From Paenibacillus stellifer (GTDB lineage Bacteria > Bacillota > Bacilli > Paenibacillales > Paenibacillaceae), in contig NZ_CP009286.1 in the NCBI RefSeq assembly GCF_000758685.1, positions 5,189,001 to 5,253,000 on the forward strand: DNA of 64,000 nucleotides, given 5' to 3'. Positions within the stretch are counted from its first letter, which is position 1, and every line of letters begins with the position of its first letter. Positions 45,983 to 55,417 of this stretch are shown one piece after another. A program made the position numbers and the translations under genes. The notes beneath the pieces were generated by a model, which was given only the letters and a program-made list of their open reading frames with translations, was not told where the DNA came from and did no database searches.

Positions 45983-46152
45983 AAGTTTAAAATTGTGTAA
46001 ATCCGCTTTCATGTGCAAATTGATCCAGCATGTGGACATCAGCTAAACTCCGGTCGAAATCTTGCCGAGGATGTTGCGAAATCCCTCTTTTGCGGTTGTT
46101 TTTCTTCATTTTCAGAATGCTCAATCTTGGACGAACACTTCCTGATCACATC
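45983..46152. other. Gap between the cold-shock gene and hpf
   Basis: No gene or convincing regulatory structure was seen in this stretch apart from the hpf promoter on its left and the cold-shock gene terminator on its right. Confidence 0.4.
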
Positions 46153-46183
46153 AAAAAAAGATCCCGGAAATTCCAGGATCTTT
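46153..46183 (-). terminator. Terminator of the cold-shock gene
   Basis: Stem AAAGATCC / GGATCTTT with an 11-base interior and seven A on the plus-strand side, giving a U-run on the minus strand about 65 bp after the stop codon. Confidence 0.8.
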
Positions 46184-46247
46184 ATTGCTAGCGTCGTCTC
46201 AATTTGCTAACCATCTACCGTATATGTAGGTCGGCTAAGCCGGATGA

Positions 46248-46445
46248 TTATAATTTGATTACGTTAGCTGCTTGTGGTCCGCGTGCGCCTTCCACGATGT
46301 CAAACTCAACGGATTGTCCTTCTTCCAGCGTTTTGAAGCCTTCGGATTGGATCGCGGAGAAGTGAACGAATACGTCGCCGCCTTCTGCAGTTTCGATGAA
46401 CCCGTAGCCTTTTTCTGCGTTAAACCATTTAACTTTACCTTCCAT
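46248..46445 (-). CDS. Cold-shock protein (CspA/CspB family)
   Basis: 65 residues, a single OB-fold nucleic-acid-binding domain. Both RNA-binding motifs are present: RNP1 KGYGFIE and RNP2 VFVHFS. It probably acts as an RNA chaperone. The ATG at 46445 gives the standard MEGKVKWFN beginning; GAAGGGA lies about 10 bases upstream. A sigma-A promoter at 46500-46529 implies a leader of about 50 bases. Monocistronic, with its own terminator. Confidence 0.95.
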   Translation of the reverse strand: MEGKVKWFNAEKGYGFIETAEGGDVFVHFSAIQSEGFKTLEEGQSVEFDIVEGARGPQAANVIKL

Positions 46446-46499
46446 TGCTTGAACATTCCCTTCATTATCAAATGAACGTGAGTCTCGCTCACAAGTCTG

Positions 46500-46529
46500 A
46501 CTATACCACCGTAACTTCTCCATTGTCAA
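46500..46529 (-). promoter_or_regulatory. Promoter of the cold-shock gene
   Basis: Minus-strand TTGACA and TATAGT separated by 18 bp. Confidence 0.7.
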
Positions 46530-46670
46530 TTGGAATAGAAAATGTTTACCTTCAAAAAAATGGAATTTACCAATTCGTTTGTCAGCCGCAGTTTCGTATC
46601 CCCTGAAAAGTGAAGGTATCAGTGTTAGCGCAGTTACTTACGATTACCCGCGAAGGAAGGAGGTGAAACA

Positions 46671-46700
46671 TTGGCTCGTTATTTTTATAAATGCTTCTGA
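46671..46700 (+). CDS. Possible 9-codon peptide with a near-perfect ribosome binding site
   Basis: AAGGAGGTGA (46657-46666), an almost full complement of the 16S rRNA 3' end, lies 7 bases before TTG, which opens MARYFYKCF and then TGA. Nothing else on this strand here explains such a site. No clear promoter was found, and the match could be chance. It lies on the plus strand, facing the 3' end of the glycosylation operon. Confidence 0.3.
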   Translation: MARYFYKCF

Positions 46701-46706
46701 TCTAAG

Positions 46707-47894
46707 CTAATTCCGGTAGTAATCAAAGATTAATTTAACGGTTGTACACACATCATCGATATCTTTTTCACGCATCTTAGGGAAAAGCGGCAATGTTATA
46801 GATGTCTCATAGTAATGCTCTGCTTCCGGACAAATCCCCGCTTCATAACCTAGTGATTGATAATAAGGTTGCAAATAAACCGGGTAATAGTGAATGTTGA
46901 CCCCAATATTCATCTCTCTGAATTTCTCGAAAATCACTTTGCGAGAAGCTGTAAAATACTCCGGTAACCAGCGGAGAACATATAAATGCCAGCTGGAGTT
47001 GGCGTTAGGATGCTGATGTGGAAGGACAAGACCCGGTAAATCCTTGAACTCGTCATTATATATAGCGGCGATCTCTCTCCGGCGGGCCACAAAATCATCC
47101 AGCTTGTCCATCTGCGAAACGCCAAGAGCTGCCTGCAAATCCGTCATTCGATAGTTATAGCCTAGTGAATGCATCTCATAGTACCATGGGCCGTCGTTTT
47201 TAATAAGCTCTGAAGGTTCCCGGGTCATTCCATGACTTCGGAATTGAAGCAATTTGCGATAGTACTCTTCATTATCGGTAACAATCATTCCACCTTCACC
47301 AGTTGTGACATGTTTCACAGGATGAAAGCTAAACATCGTCATATCCGCCCATGCGCCAATTTTACGTCCATTGTACTCAGCACCCAGCGAGTGTGCAGCA
47401 TCCTCGATTACCACTAAATGATGATCCTTCGCAATAGATCGAATTTTGTCTATTTCTGCCGGCTGTCCTGAAAAGTCGACAGGAATGATTGCTTTTGTGC
47501 GACTGGTAATCTTGGGCAAAATCTGAGCCGGATCAATATTATATGTCAGAGGATCGATATCGGCAAATACTGGCGTCCCACCTTGATACAACACACAGTT
47601 GCTGCTAGCCAGAAAAGTAAGTGGCGTCGTAATTACTTCATCGCCTTGACCAATGCCGGCTGCGAAACAGGCGCCATGAAGCGCAGCAGTTCCGTTTGCA
47701 AAGGCAACTCCAAATTTGGCTCCGGCATATTCTGCTACCTTGGATTCAAATCGCTGGATAGACGGACCCTGAGTGATAAAATCGCTCTTCAATACATCAA
47801 TCACTGCGTTAATATCAGCTTCATCCAACCACTGCTGACCATAGGGTAGAAGTGTCGATCTTATAGGTTTAAGTTCATCATTCTCTACCGTCAT
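46707..47894 (-). CDS. pseC: Nucleotide-sugar aminotransferase, PseC type
   Basis: 395 residues, DegT/DnrJ/EryC1 family, PLP-dependent. In the pseudaminic acid route PseC aminates UDP-4-keto-6-deoxy-AltNAc. The internal lysine for PLP is in FHPVKHVTTGEGG, and the NGTAALHGA and EDAAHSLGA motifs fit. The ATG at 47894 has AGGAG about 10 bases upstream; a TTG upstream overlaps the site. Last gene of the nonulosonic-acid operon. The B. subtilis counterpart would be SpsC. Confidence 0.9.
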   Translation of the reverse strand: MTVENDELKPIRSTLLPYGQQWLDEADINAVIDVLKSDFITQGPSIQRFESKVAEYAGAKFGVAFANGTAALHGACFAAGIGQGDEVITTPLTFLASSNCVLYQGGTPVFADIDPLTYNIDPAQILPKITSRTKAIIPVDFSGQPAEIDKIRSIAKDHHLVVIEDAAHSLGAEYNGRKIGAWADMTMFSFHPVKHVTTGEGGMIVTDNEEYYRKLLQFRSHGMTREPSELIKNDGPWYYEMHSLGYNYRMTDLQAALGVSQMDKLDDFVARRREIAAIYNDEFKDLPGLVLPHQHPNANSSWHLYVLRWLPEYFTASRKVIFEKFREMNIGVNIHYYPVYLQPYYQSLGYEAGICPEAEHYYETSITLPLFPKMREKDIDDVCTTVKLIFDYYRN

Positions 47895-47924
47895 TACAGT
47901 CTCTCTCCTCTCCCGCAATTTCTG

Positions 47925-48881
47925 TCAGCTCAGTCCACCCTGTCGAATCCATTCCCTGGTCTTCTCAATTCCCTGCCGCAGTGTCACTTCCGGCTTCCAG
48001 CCAAGCAGTTCCTCTGCCTTGGTGGAGTTGCATAGCAGTTTTTGAATTTCGCTCTGCGGGTGGATATGCGGCACATGCTTAATCCGCTCCGAGGATCCAA
48101 CAATCAGCAGCGCCAGTTCGTTCACACTGATGTCTTCTCCCAATCCAGCATTCACGATCTCGCCGTCCACAGCACTGTTGAATCCAGCCGCAACCACGAA
48201 GCGTGCACAGTCCTCAACGTACAACAAATCACGTGTCTGTGTGCCTTCCCCATAAATATTCAGCATTTTCCCGTCCAGATCATTCTTCAGAAAAATCGCA
48301 ACTACTCCACCTTCACCACCCGTCTTCTGAAACGGCCCGTACGTGTTGAACGGTCGGATAACAACCGTTGGCAGTCCATACGCATGATAATAGGACAGCA
48401 CCATATTCTCTGCGGCAACTTTAGCTCCTGCATAAGGTGAAGCCGGCTTAGTCGGGTGAAGCTCGCTGATTCCCGATTCGTCCGTGCAGCGGTCATAGAC
48501 CATGCAGGTGCTCATAAAGACCACTTTCGTATTGTATTTTCTGCACTGCTCTAATATATAGAATGTTCCTACTGTATCATTGTTAAAAGTCGTTCTTGGG
48601 TCGTCAATGGAATCTTGTACATTTATCGAGGCCCCAAGATGATAGCAGATCGAGAAGCGGTTCTCTTCGAACAAGTTGGATAACAACTCTTCGTCCAGAA
48701 TGGTTCCTTTAATAAAAGCTTTAAAATTGGGATTACCCTGAAATTCGGCAAGATTCGACTCCCGTCCATTCGACAAATCGTCCAAAATCCATAATTGATG
48801 GCCCTCGTCCAATAGGCGCTTGGCGACCCAGCGACCGATAAAACCGGCTCCGCCAGTGAGCAGGATGTTCATGGATTTCAT
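47925..48881 (-). CDS. NAD-dependent sugar epimerase/dehydratase
   Basis: 318-residue extended short-chain dehydrogenase. The NAD motif TGGAGFIG is at the N terminus and the catalytic YAGAK (YxxxK) at about residue 148. The sequence is closest in style to dTDP-glucose dehydratase / UDP-glucose 4-epimerase enzymes. It is not part of the minimal Pse pathway, so it probably makes or modifies an additional nucleotide sugar for the flagellin glycan. The exact reaction cannot be read from sequence. A 1-bp gap separates it from pseI. Confidence 0.85.
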   Translation of the reverse strand: MKSMNILLTGGAGFIGRWVAKRLLDEGHQLWILDDLSNGRESNLAEFQGNPNFKAFIKGTILDEELLSNLFEENRFSICYHLGASINVQDSIDDPRTTFNNDTVGTFYILEQCRKYNTKVVFMSTCMVYDRCTDESGISELHPTKPASPYAGAKVAAENMVLSYYHAYGLPTVVIRPFNTYGPFQKTGGEGGVVAIFLKNDLDGKMLNIYGEGTQTRDLLYVEDCARFVVAAGFNSAVDGEIVNAGLGEDISVNELALLIVGSSERIKHVPHIHPQSEIQKLLCNSTKAEELLGWKPEVTLRQGIEKTREWIRQGGLS

Positions 48882-48882
48882 T

Positions 48883-49929
48883 TTATATAACCTCCCAAGT
48901 CAACGGTGTACCCTTTTTAACTTCTTTCGTTATAACTCGTCCCAATAATTGATCTAAGTATTTAGTTGGCAGGCCCATGCCTGGCCGGATTGCTTTAATA
49001 TTGTCACGGGATAAAATATCCCCTGGCTTCAAATCCTTCGAGATATACAATGATCTCCGAAGCTTCAGAGATTCACGTTCCCGCTCGGTCACTCCATAGG
49101 TAATTTGTCCAAGCGACTGCCGCGCCCGTTCCGTTTCTAACACAAGGGCCTTCATTTCTTCCGGCTCCATAGAGAAAGCAGAATCCACTCCTCCATCAGA
49201 TCGACGAAGAGTAAAATGCTTCTCGATAACCGTTGCCCCAAGCGCCACACTAGCTACCGAAACGCCGATCCCCATAGTATGGTCCGACATCCCTACTGGA
49301 CATTGAAACAGTTGTTCCAAATGTGGCAAGGTTAGAATATTCGTGTTTTCAGGCGTGGCTGGATAAGTGCTTGTACACTTGAGCAGAACCAAATGTTCAC
49401 AACCAGCTCGTCTCGCTTCTCGAACCGTCTCATCCAGTTCGGCTATCGAAGCCATACCGGTCGAAATGATAAGCGGTTTTCCTGTAGCAGCTGCTTTACG
49501 GATAAGCTGAATATCTGTGTTCTCAAAGGATGCGATTTTATATGCCGGTGCATTTAAGGATTCTAAAAAATCTACAGCTGTCTCATCGAACGGCGTGCTG
49601 AATGCGATTATTCCCAATTCCGCACATCGGTCAAAAATAGGCTTATGCCATTCCCATGGTGTATAAGCCTCCTGATAAAGATTATATAGAGAATTGCCCT
49701 TCCACAAACTGTTAGGGTCCTCGATATAAAAATCGCCTTCATGAATATCCAAGGTCATGGTATCAGCCGTATAGGTTTGAAGTTTTAGAGCGTCCACTCC
49801 CGATGCCGCTGCTGCCTCTACGATTTGCAATGCTCGATCTAAAGATTGATTATGGTTTCCAGACATTTCAGCAATAATGAATGGTTTATGTTGCTTTCCG
49901 ATCGGGCGACCGCTAATTTGAAATTCCAA
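48883..49929 (-). CDS. pseI: Pseudaminic acid synthase (NeuB family)
   Basis: 348 residues. Condenses a 6-deoxy hexosamine with phosphoenolpyruvate to give the nine-carbon nonulosonic acid. An N-terminal TIM barrel includes FIIAEMSGNHNQ, the metal/PEP residues in KLQTY, and the SDHTMGIG and EKHFTL motifs. A C-terminal SAF antifreeze-like domain spans about 285-348 (RSLYISKDLKPGD). The start is a TTG at 49929 with AAGGAGG 8 bases upstream. Lies directly after pseG. Confidence 0.93.
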   Translation of the reverse strand: MEFQISGRPIGKQHKPFIIAEMSGNHNQSLDRALQIVEAAAASGVDALKLQTYTADTMTLDIHEGDFYIEDPNSLWKGNSLYNLYQEAYTPWEWHKPIFDRCAELGIIAFSTPFDETAVDFLESLNAPAYKIASFENTDIQLIRKAAATGKPLIISTGMASIAELDETVREARRAGCEHLVLLKCTSTYPATPENTNILTLPHLEQLFQCPVGMSDHTMGIGVSVASVALGATVIEKHFTLRRSDGGVDSAFSMEPEEMKALVLETERARQSLGQITYGVTERERESLKLRRSLYISKDLKPGDILSRDNIKAIRPGMGLPTKYLDQLLGRVITKEVKKGTPLTWEVI

Positions 49930-49932
49930 CGA

Positions 49933-50994
49933 CTATTCCTCCTTCATAAATTCGACTATAGGATGATTGATGTTATCTCGAAGCTGACGCATATAAAGAA
50001 GTGCATTATCGCTTTTGGTGCACACTTCTTCAAAATTTGACGAAATACTATGCAAAAAGTCTATTACGGTATATCTATCCGTTGAACTGCTTTCTCCCAG
50101 ATTCCAAATCAGTCCGAGCCGTTCGGCTTCCTTTGTTGGCTCTATTTGATTGTCTGCTACAGTAATTACGGCTGAAGGAACCCCCATAAAACAACGCTCC
50201 CACATCGTAATTCCTCCGGCTCCAACAGCTAGGTCAACTTGTGATAGAATTTCGGCCATATTAACCTGTTCGTAATAAGTAACATTTGTAGTATCTATAG
50301 TAGATTGTCGGATCAATTCACGTTTTTCATTAGCCGGTCCTGCCACAATGTGGAAATGAAGCTTGTTTATTTCGCCACCTGCAATTTTAATTCCCTCTAG
50401 CAGCTTACCGATCTCCCCTGTTGGGTCACTGCCACCAAAATTAACTAGTATTTGTTGAACGGTTCCTGAATGTTTGTGATTCTTGTAATAAGAATAGAAC
50501 TCATCCCGCAGCAATAAAAAAGAGGGTCCCAAAAACAGCCGGCATCCCTCATTCAACAATGGGTTATAACGTGTATCCATATTAGAGTACAAATTTTGAT
50601 CCAGGATTGCATTGCACTCATGAAGCCTGTTAGCTAAATCATCAATAACAAAGATTTTACGTACATAGGCTTTAAGACTTCTCTCCCAACGAGCATCAAG
50701 CCCATAATGATCCACAACCAACCAATCCACAGAAAGTCCAACTAAAAGTTCAGCGGTCTGCATGGCATCCAAGCGATCATCTACTACCCCGTCAATTCGG
50801 GAACTGACCAATTTTAGCTCAAAACCGAGTCCTTGGATCTTCTTATTCAGGGCTTCAGGAAGATCAGAATTACAGATAAAAACCACATGTACAGATGTGG
50901 TAGAACGTAATTTTTGCATAAGTGTCAGACAACGCATCACATGTCCGATTCCAATAAGCGCCGATGCATCGGTTCGTATTGCAACAGTGTTCAT
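49933..50994 (-). CDS. pseG: UDP-sugar hydrolase PseG
   Basis: 353 residues, GT-B fold hydrolase that releases 2,4-diacetamido-2,4,6-trideoxy-altrose from UDP before the PseI step. The glycine-rich GIGHVMRC loop with the catalytic His is at about residues 15-22. VGAGGITMWERCFMGVPS is the UDP-binding motif. GAAGG lies upstream of the ATG. In some bacteria PseG is fused to the PseH acetyltransferase; here they are separate neighbours. Confidence 0.92.
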   Translation of the reverse strand: MNTVAIRTDASALIGIGHVMRCLTLMQKLRSTTSVHVVFICNSDLPEALNKKIQGLGFELKLVSSRIDGVVDDRLDAMQTAELLVGLSVDWLVVDHYGLDARWERSLKAYVRKIFVIDDLANRLHECNAILDQNLYSNMDTRYNPLLNEGCRLFLGPSFLLLRDEFYSYYKNHKHSGTVQQILVNFGGSDPTGEIGKLLEGIKIAGGEINKLHFHIVAGPANEKRELIRQSTIDTTNVTYYEQVNMAEILSQVDLAVGAGGITMWERCFMGVPSAVITVADNQIEPTKEAERLGLIWNLGESSSTDRYTVIDFLHSISSNFEEVCTKSDNALLYMRQLRDNINHPIVEFMKEE

Positions 50995-51049
50995 ATTGCC
51001 CTACCTTCATACTAGTCATTTGTTTTAAACTTTGAATCAATTATTACCT

Positions 51050-51493
51050 CTAGCAATGATAGTCCATAAATAATTCATTTTTCTGAAAGCCAGCCTTATG
51101 AAAGGCTTTGAATGAAATAACGTTCTCCGACTTGATATAAGCTCTTAACGTGACGGCACCAAAGAGCTGCTTACAAATCACAATTGATTCCTTAATTGCC
51201 ATAAATCCAAACCCCTTCCCACGCTGTAATTCGTCTATGGCAATACTAATAATAACTAGTGACGGTTCCTTTTGCTCCAAACGAAACATACCTACAAGTT
51301 CATTACAATCATTAAGTATAATAAAAATCCTAAGGTTGTTATTTTCCAATGCCTTTTCTAGCCAACCTTTATGATCTTCCCATTGAATTAGGTCACTATG
51401 AAATGAATAATCTCTCACACTTGGTTGATTTCGAAGTTCAAACAAAAACCGAGCATCTTCATAAGTCACAGCCCTAAACTGCACAGTTTTCAC
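51050..51493 (-). CDS. pseH: GNAT acetyltransferase, PseH-like
   Basis: 147 residues of GNAT fold. The acetyl-CoA loop is ELQRGKGFGFMA at about 88-99. By context it would acetylate the 4-amino group made by PseC, the PseH step. The start is uncertain: GTG at 51493 or GTG at 51484, which has GGTG six bases upstream. Equivalent to SpsD in the B. subtilis spore-coat sugar cluster. Confidence 0.85.
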   Translation of the reverse strand: MKTVQFRAVTYEDARFLFELRNQPSVRDYSFHSDLIQWEDHKGWLEKALENNNLRIFIILNDCNELVGMFRLEQKEPSLVIISIAIDELQRGKGFGFMAIKESIVICKQLFGAVTLRAYIKSENVISFKAFHKAGFQKNELFMDYHC

Positions 51494-51538
51494 CCCAAAT
51501 AATCATATTTACATTATCCTCATAATAACTTGTTGCTT

Positions 51539-52267
51539 CTACTCACCTAGTTTCTTTTGCACAACGTTGGCGTTGATCAACGCCAACTCCGGCTTCTCCC
51601 AGAACAGACGTTGAACATCGTCCCAATAAAAAATGCGGCCCTGATACAGCTCGTGATAAACACGAGAAATTAATTCCCAATCTTCCGGCGTATCGAGAGT
51701 TAAACGGTACTGCGAACAGTCAATTTCATTGGAATAATGATGAATCCGAAATTCCCCAGGATGCTGATATAGATACGGGGTCACATGCTCATGTTCATAC
51801 TCTAATGTGGCACTTTCAAAAGCTGCCTTCAATGCCTTAAAACTGAACACCTCCGTATCCATACCTCTTGGAAAAGTACCACTCAGGCTACTACTGGAAT
51901 AATCATAGCTATTCTGTAAAAAATGCTTAATAACTGCGTCGGAAATCTGAGGATCCAGCAAGGGACAGTCTGAGGTAATCCGCACAACAACATCAGCCTG
52001 AGATATTACAGCCGCTCTATAATAGCGCTCCAACACATCGTCTAGGCTGCCTCTATAACAGTAGACACCGTATTTCAAAGCCTCATCCTCAATCGACTTA
52101 TCTTCTTCACGATTAGTTGTTGCAACTATGACCTCGTCTACGGAATCAATCGCAAGACTCCTTGTAATCACATGTCCGAGTACTGTTCGATCTACTAGTG
52201 TCTTCATCACTTTACCGGGAAGTCTAGTTGAACTCATACGTGCTTGTATAATGGCTACTGTTTTCAA
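51539..52267 (-). CDS. spsF: CMP-nonulosonate cytidylyltransferase (SpsF-like)
   Basis: 242 residues. Begins with the cytidylyltransferase signature IIQARMSSTRLPGKV, followed by the SDCPLLDP Mg-binding motif and an RLTLDTPEDW segment. It should activate the nonulosonic acid to its CMP form (the PseF role) for transfer to flagellin. The sequence style is that of SpsF from the Bacillus spore-coat cluster rather than Campylobacter PseF. Lies between the glycosyltransferase-methyltransferase fusion and pseH. Confidence 0.88.
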   Translation of the reverse strand: MKTVAIIQARMSSTRLPGKVMKTLVDRTVLGHVITRSLAIDSVDEVIVATTNREEDKSIEDEALKYGVYCYRGSLDDVLERYYRAAVISQADVVVRITSDCPLLDPQISDAVIKHFLQNSYDYSSSSLSGTFPRGMDTEVFSFKALKAAFESATLEYEHEHVTPYLYQHPGEFRIHHYSNEIDCSQYRLTLDTPEDWELISRVYHELYQGRIFYWDDVQRLFWEKPELALINANVVQKKLGE

Positions 52268-52382
52268 TTCCTCACCTCCAATGCATTCAAAACCTTTATA
52301 AGACAGGAGGAATACCTATCAAACCTGGACTCGATTACAATTTCCAATAATCTGCCAATTAATATTGCTTTACTGAAAGTCT

Positions 52383-54374
52383 TTAGATCATTTTCTTAGC
52401 TACCACTTGCATCTGCCCCAAATACTCTTTACCTGAACTGATCTTCAAAATCTCGAACCCAAACATTTTCAATAATACGCCCATTGAAATATGATCATAT
52501 AGTACTACATGTAACGGCGGATCCAAATGCCGCCACTTCTCTTGTTCAAAATAGCTTGCAGTCGAACTGATATTGGGTGTATTAAGGACTAATAAACCGC
52601 CTGATTTTAGGATATATTTTACATTTGTAATAAAGTCCTTGGGATCAGGTATATGCTCAATCACATCCCATGCTGTTACCACATCGAAATATCCTTCGTC
52701 AAACATACCAGCAGAAATCGTACCTGTAGTGATATCAAGTCCATATTTAGTTCTAGCTACTTGCGCAGCTTGATCCGAAATTTCAATGCCCTTAACATCC
52801 CAATATCGAAGCTTGGCTTCATTTAGAAAATGTCCAGTAGAGCAGCCAATATCCAGCAATTTACCCTTAGGATAGCGCAACGAAGCACTCAAATAGTTCT
52901 CAACTAAATCCATTCTGTTTTCATTAGCGTTGAGTATTGCAACATTGATATTGTCTAGCTTCGAGTCCCACCCCATCTTTTCCCGGTGGTTCTTGGAGTA
53001 ATAGGTTCTATTATAAAAATCATCCAAGTATTCTTCTGTGGGCATAGGATTCATAAATACCGTACAGCAATCCAAACAACGGTAATGCTCTGTGAGAAAA
53101 TTGTCATGACCAAGGATGGAGTATAGCGGATCAAACTCAGTCCCTCCACAAACCGGGCAAACTTCCGCTTTCTGCTTATATTTCTCAATATTTTGAGAAT
53201 CTTGCATCATATTAGTTGAATGCTCCTCAATAGCAGAGGAAATGCAATTGATAATCTCCTCCGCTCTGTGCTTATACGTGTGTTTTTGAATGACTTCTTG
53301 ATACAGATCTTGAACAATTTCCTTGCGCTCCTGTGGATGAGTGAGATAATAATCTCCCTTGACAGCCATTTCCTCCAAATTCCTAAAACTGACGAACTCC
53401 CAATGGTCCGGAAAGATCAATTTCATATCTTCTTTATAATCGCTTAATACAAAAGCTTGAGAAGCAAAACCATCAAATACTCGATTATTCACGGAACTTT
53501 CCAATTGGAGCGATGAGACATTCAGATTCAGCGGGTAGCTCTGATATACTCTGGTTAGTTCAGTATAGGGTACTGGATTATGGAAGTGAACAGCTGGTTT
53601 GGACCATGGACTTGCTCCATAAATATGAATATCCACACCACCAATAGAATCCAGAACATGTTTCCGCATTACTACACTGCCTTTGGCATGAATCGGATAA
53701 TAAACCTGCGCCCAGAACACCTCAGGCTTAACGGTAAATAAATTTCGTATGAAACTATATTTTTCTTCCTCAAACGCTGCCAGACATAACTTCAGTACCG
53801 GAACATCAATATTCCGCAGCTTCGAAGCAATAATGTCCTCGACAAAATCATTAATTCTGTGATCCTGACTGACGGATCGATTTGCAATATCTTTTATCGT
53901 CCCGACAAAAGCGATGGCAGATTCCATAACAGGGAGTTCAGGGATCGGCTTGAATATTTCAGGATCGGTCGCTAGCATAATAGGGTATGCATTTTTATAA
54001 CCGCTGCTTTCAAAAATACCAAGAATCAACCTATCCCAAATAAAATGGTGATAAAAAGCTTCATGCTCCGTTATTTCAGCAGACAGTTGAGCAGATAAGG
54101 AAAAAAATATATTATCATAGTGCAAGCAGATCAGAGGGAGCCCCATTTTTCTCAGCAAATATTGTCCGTCGGTATCCATTATACATCCGACAAATCCGTA
54201 TGAGACGCAAAAATCTGGTTGAAAATCAATCAATTCTCTAGTTTGCTTTTGTCCAAATCCCGAATTCACGTGAATCACAGTTACATCATGATTCAACTGC
54301 TGAAATCCGCTAATGAATCCATCCATAACATGAGGCGCAATAATCCCGTTCCCTTTAATTACAGCGATTTTCAA
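52383..54374 (-). CDS. Glycosyltransferase-methyltransferase fusion
   Basis: 663 residues. Residues 1-385 resemble CgeB/DUF3880-type GT-B glycosyltransferases (C-terminal segment with NLNVSSLQLE and RVFDGFASQAF, typical of the donor-binding half). Residues 405-440 are a zinc-ribbon-like module (CPVC...CLDC). Residues about 490-663 form a class I SAM methyltransferase with LLDIGCSTGHFLNEA at 506-520 and VVTAWDVIEHIPDP. The frame is continuous with no slippery sequence noted, so this is a real fusion. It probably adds a sugar and methylates it, or methylates the glycan during flagellin decoration (inference). Confidence 0.85.
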   Translation of the reverse strand: MKIAVIKGNGIIAPHVMDGFISGFQQLNHDVTVIHVNSGFGQKQTRELIDFQPDFCVSYGFVGCIMDTDGQYLLRKMGLPLICLHYDNIFFSLSAQLSAEITEHEAFYHHFIWDRLILGIFESSGYKNAYPIMLATDPEIFKPIPELPVMESAIAFVGTIKDIANRSVSQDHRINDFVEDIIASKLRNIDVPVLKLCLAAFEEEKYSFIRNLFTVKPEVFWAQVYYPIHAKGSVVMRKHVLDSIGGVDIHIYGASPWSKPAVHFHNPVPYTELTRVYQSYPLNLNVSSLQLESSVNNRVFDGFASQAFVLSDYKEDMKLIFPDHWEFVSFRNLEEMAVKGDYYLTHPQERKEIVQDLYQEVIQKHTYKHRAEEIINCISSAIEEHSTNMMQDSQNIEKYKQKAEVCPVCGGTEFDPLYSILGHDNFLTEHYRCLDCCTVFMNPMPTEEYLDDFYNRTYYSKNHREKMGWDSKLDNINVAILNANENRMDLVENYLSASLRYPKGKLLDIGCSTGHFLNEAKLRYWDVKGIEISDQAAQVARTKYGLDITTGTISAGMFDEGYFDVVTAWDVIEHIPDPKDFITNVKYILKSGGLLVLNTPNISSTASYFEQEKWRHLDPPLHVVLYDHISMGVLLKMFGFEILKISSGKEYLGQMQVVAKKMI

Positions 54375-54403
54375 ACGATCCCTCTTTTCCGGAAAGAATC
54401 TCT

Positions 54404-55417
54404 CTAACTTAACAGATGATCCCGATGTAATAACTCTTGAAGCTCCTTCCGATTAATTGGCTGCACTTCATGCGAGCTATATCCCTTTGTTTCTGCCGGT
54501 TTAGCATTAATGTAATCTTTGGGCTCCAAAAAAGGGTTGAGAATAATGTACATCTCTTTCGTTTCCAAAGCGTGTACCGACTCTTCTTCTGTCATAAGCT
54601 CTTCATACATCTTCTCACCAGGACGAAGCCCAATACTCTCAACTTCAATATCCTCAGGGCTAATATTTAATACATGAGATGAACTTTGAATAACCACATC
54701 GGCCAAATCATTCAGTTTAATGACGGGCATTTTTAAAACAAATGTCTCTCCGCCTTGAGCCAATTCCATGGCTTTCATAGTTAATTCCGTTGCTTCTTGC
54801 AGCGTCATCATAAATCTGGTCATCTCTTTGCATGTTACTGTGATTTTACGCTTATGCTCAATTTGCCATTTGAATAAAGGAATGACCGACCCTCTGGAAC
54901 CCATAACATTGCCAAAACGGACCGCTGCAAATATGGTTTTCTTCGAACCAGCTTGATATTGAGCCGCTGTGAAGAGCCTTTCAGCCATCAACTTCGAGGC
55001 ACCATACGTATTTGTGGGAGAAATTGCTTTATCTGTACTCGTAAAAACGACCTTTTTAGCATTACAAGCAAGCGCAGCCTGAATTACATTCTGTGTCCCG
55101 ATAATATTGGTTTGAACCGCTTCAAAAGGATTGTATTCGCATGCTGGGACATGCTTCATGGCTGCTGTATGGAAGACGTAGTCGATATCCTGCATTGCTC
55201 TTTCCACTCTCGCATAATCACGAACATCTCCAATGAGAAAACGAATGTTAGTGAATTCCTTATACTCTTGCTGCAATTGAAATTGCTTATACTCATCTCT
55301 ACTAAAAATGCGGACCACTTCCGGATGATCTGCCAAAATATGCCGGAGCAAGCTTTGACCAATGGTGCCCGTTCCGCCGACCAGTAAAACCTTCTTCCCA
55401 CTAAACCAACCGTTCAT
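54404..55417 (-). CDS. pseB: UDP-GlcNAc 4,6-dehydratase, PseB type
   Basis: 337 residues. Inverting dehydratase that starts the pseudaminic acid pathway. The NAD motif GGTGTIGQS is at about 13-21, the active-site region is STDKAISPTNTYGASK (YxxxK), and the C-terminal part matches the Polysacc_synt_2 family (GLRPGEKMYEEL). The ATG at 55417 has GAGGTG six bases upstream and overlaps the end of the Maf gene by 17 bp. An earlier GTG overlaps the ribosome binding site. Together with pseC, H, G, I and spsF it completes the pathway. Confidence 0.93.
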   Translation of the reverse strand: MNGWFSGKKVLLVGGTGTIGQSLLRHILADHPEVVRIFSRDEYKQFQLQQEYKEFTNIRFLIGDVRDYARVERAMQDIDYVFHTAAMKHVPACEYNPFEAVQTNIIGTQNVIQAALACNAKKVVFTSTDKAISPTNTYGASKLMAERLFTAAQYQAGSKKTIFAAVRFGNVMGSRGSVIPLFKWQIEHKRKITVTCKEMTRFMMTLQEATELTMKAMELAQGGETFVLKMPVIKLNDLADVVIQSSSHVLNISPEDIEVESIGLRPGEKMYEELMTEEESVHALETKEMYIILNPFLEPKDYINAKPAETKGYSSHEVQPINRKELQELLHRDHLLS

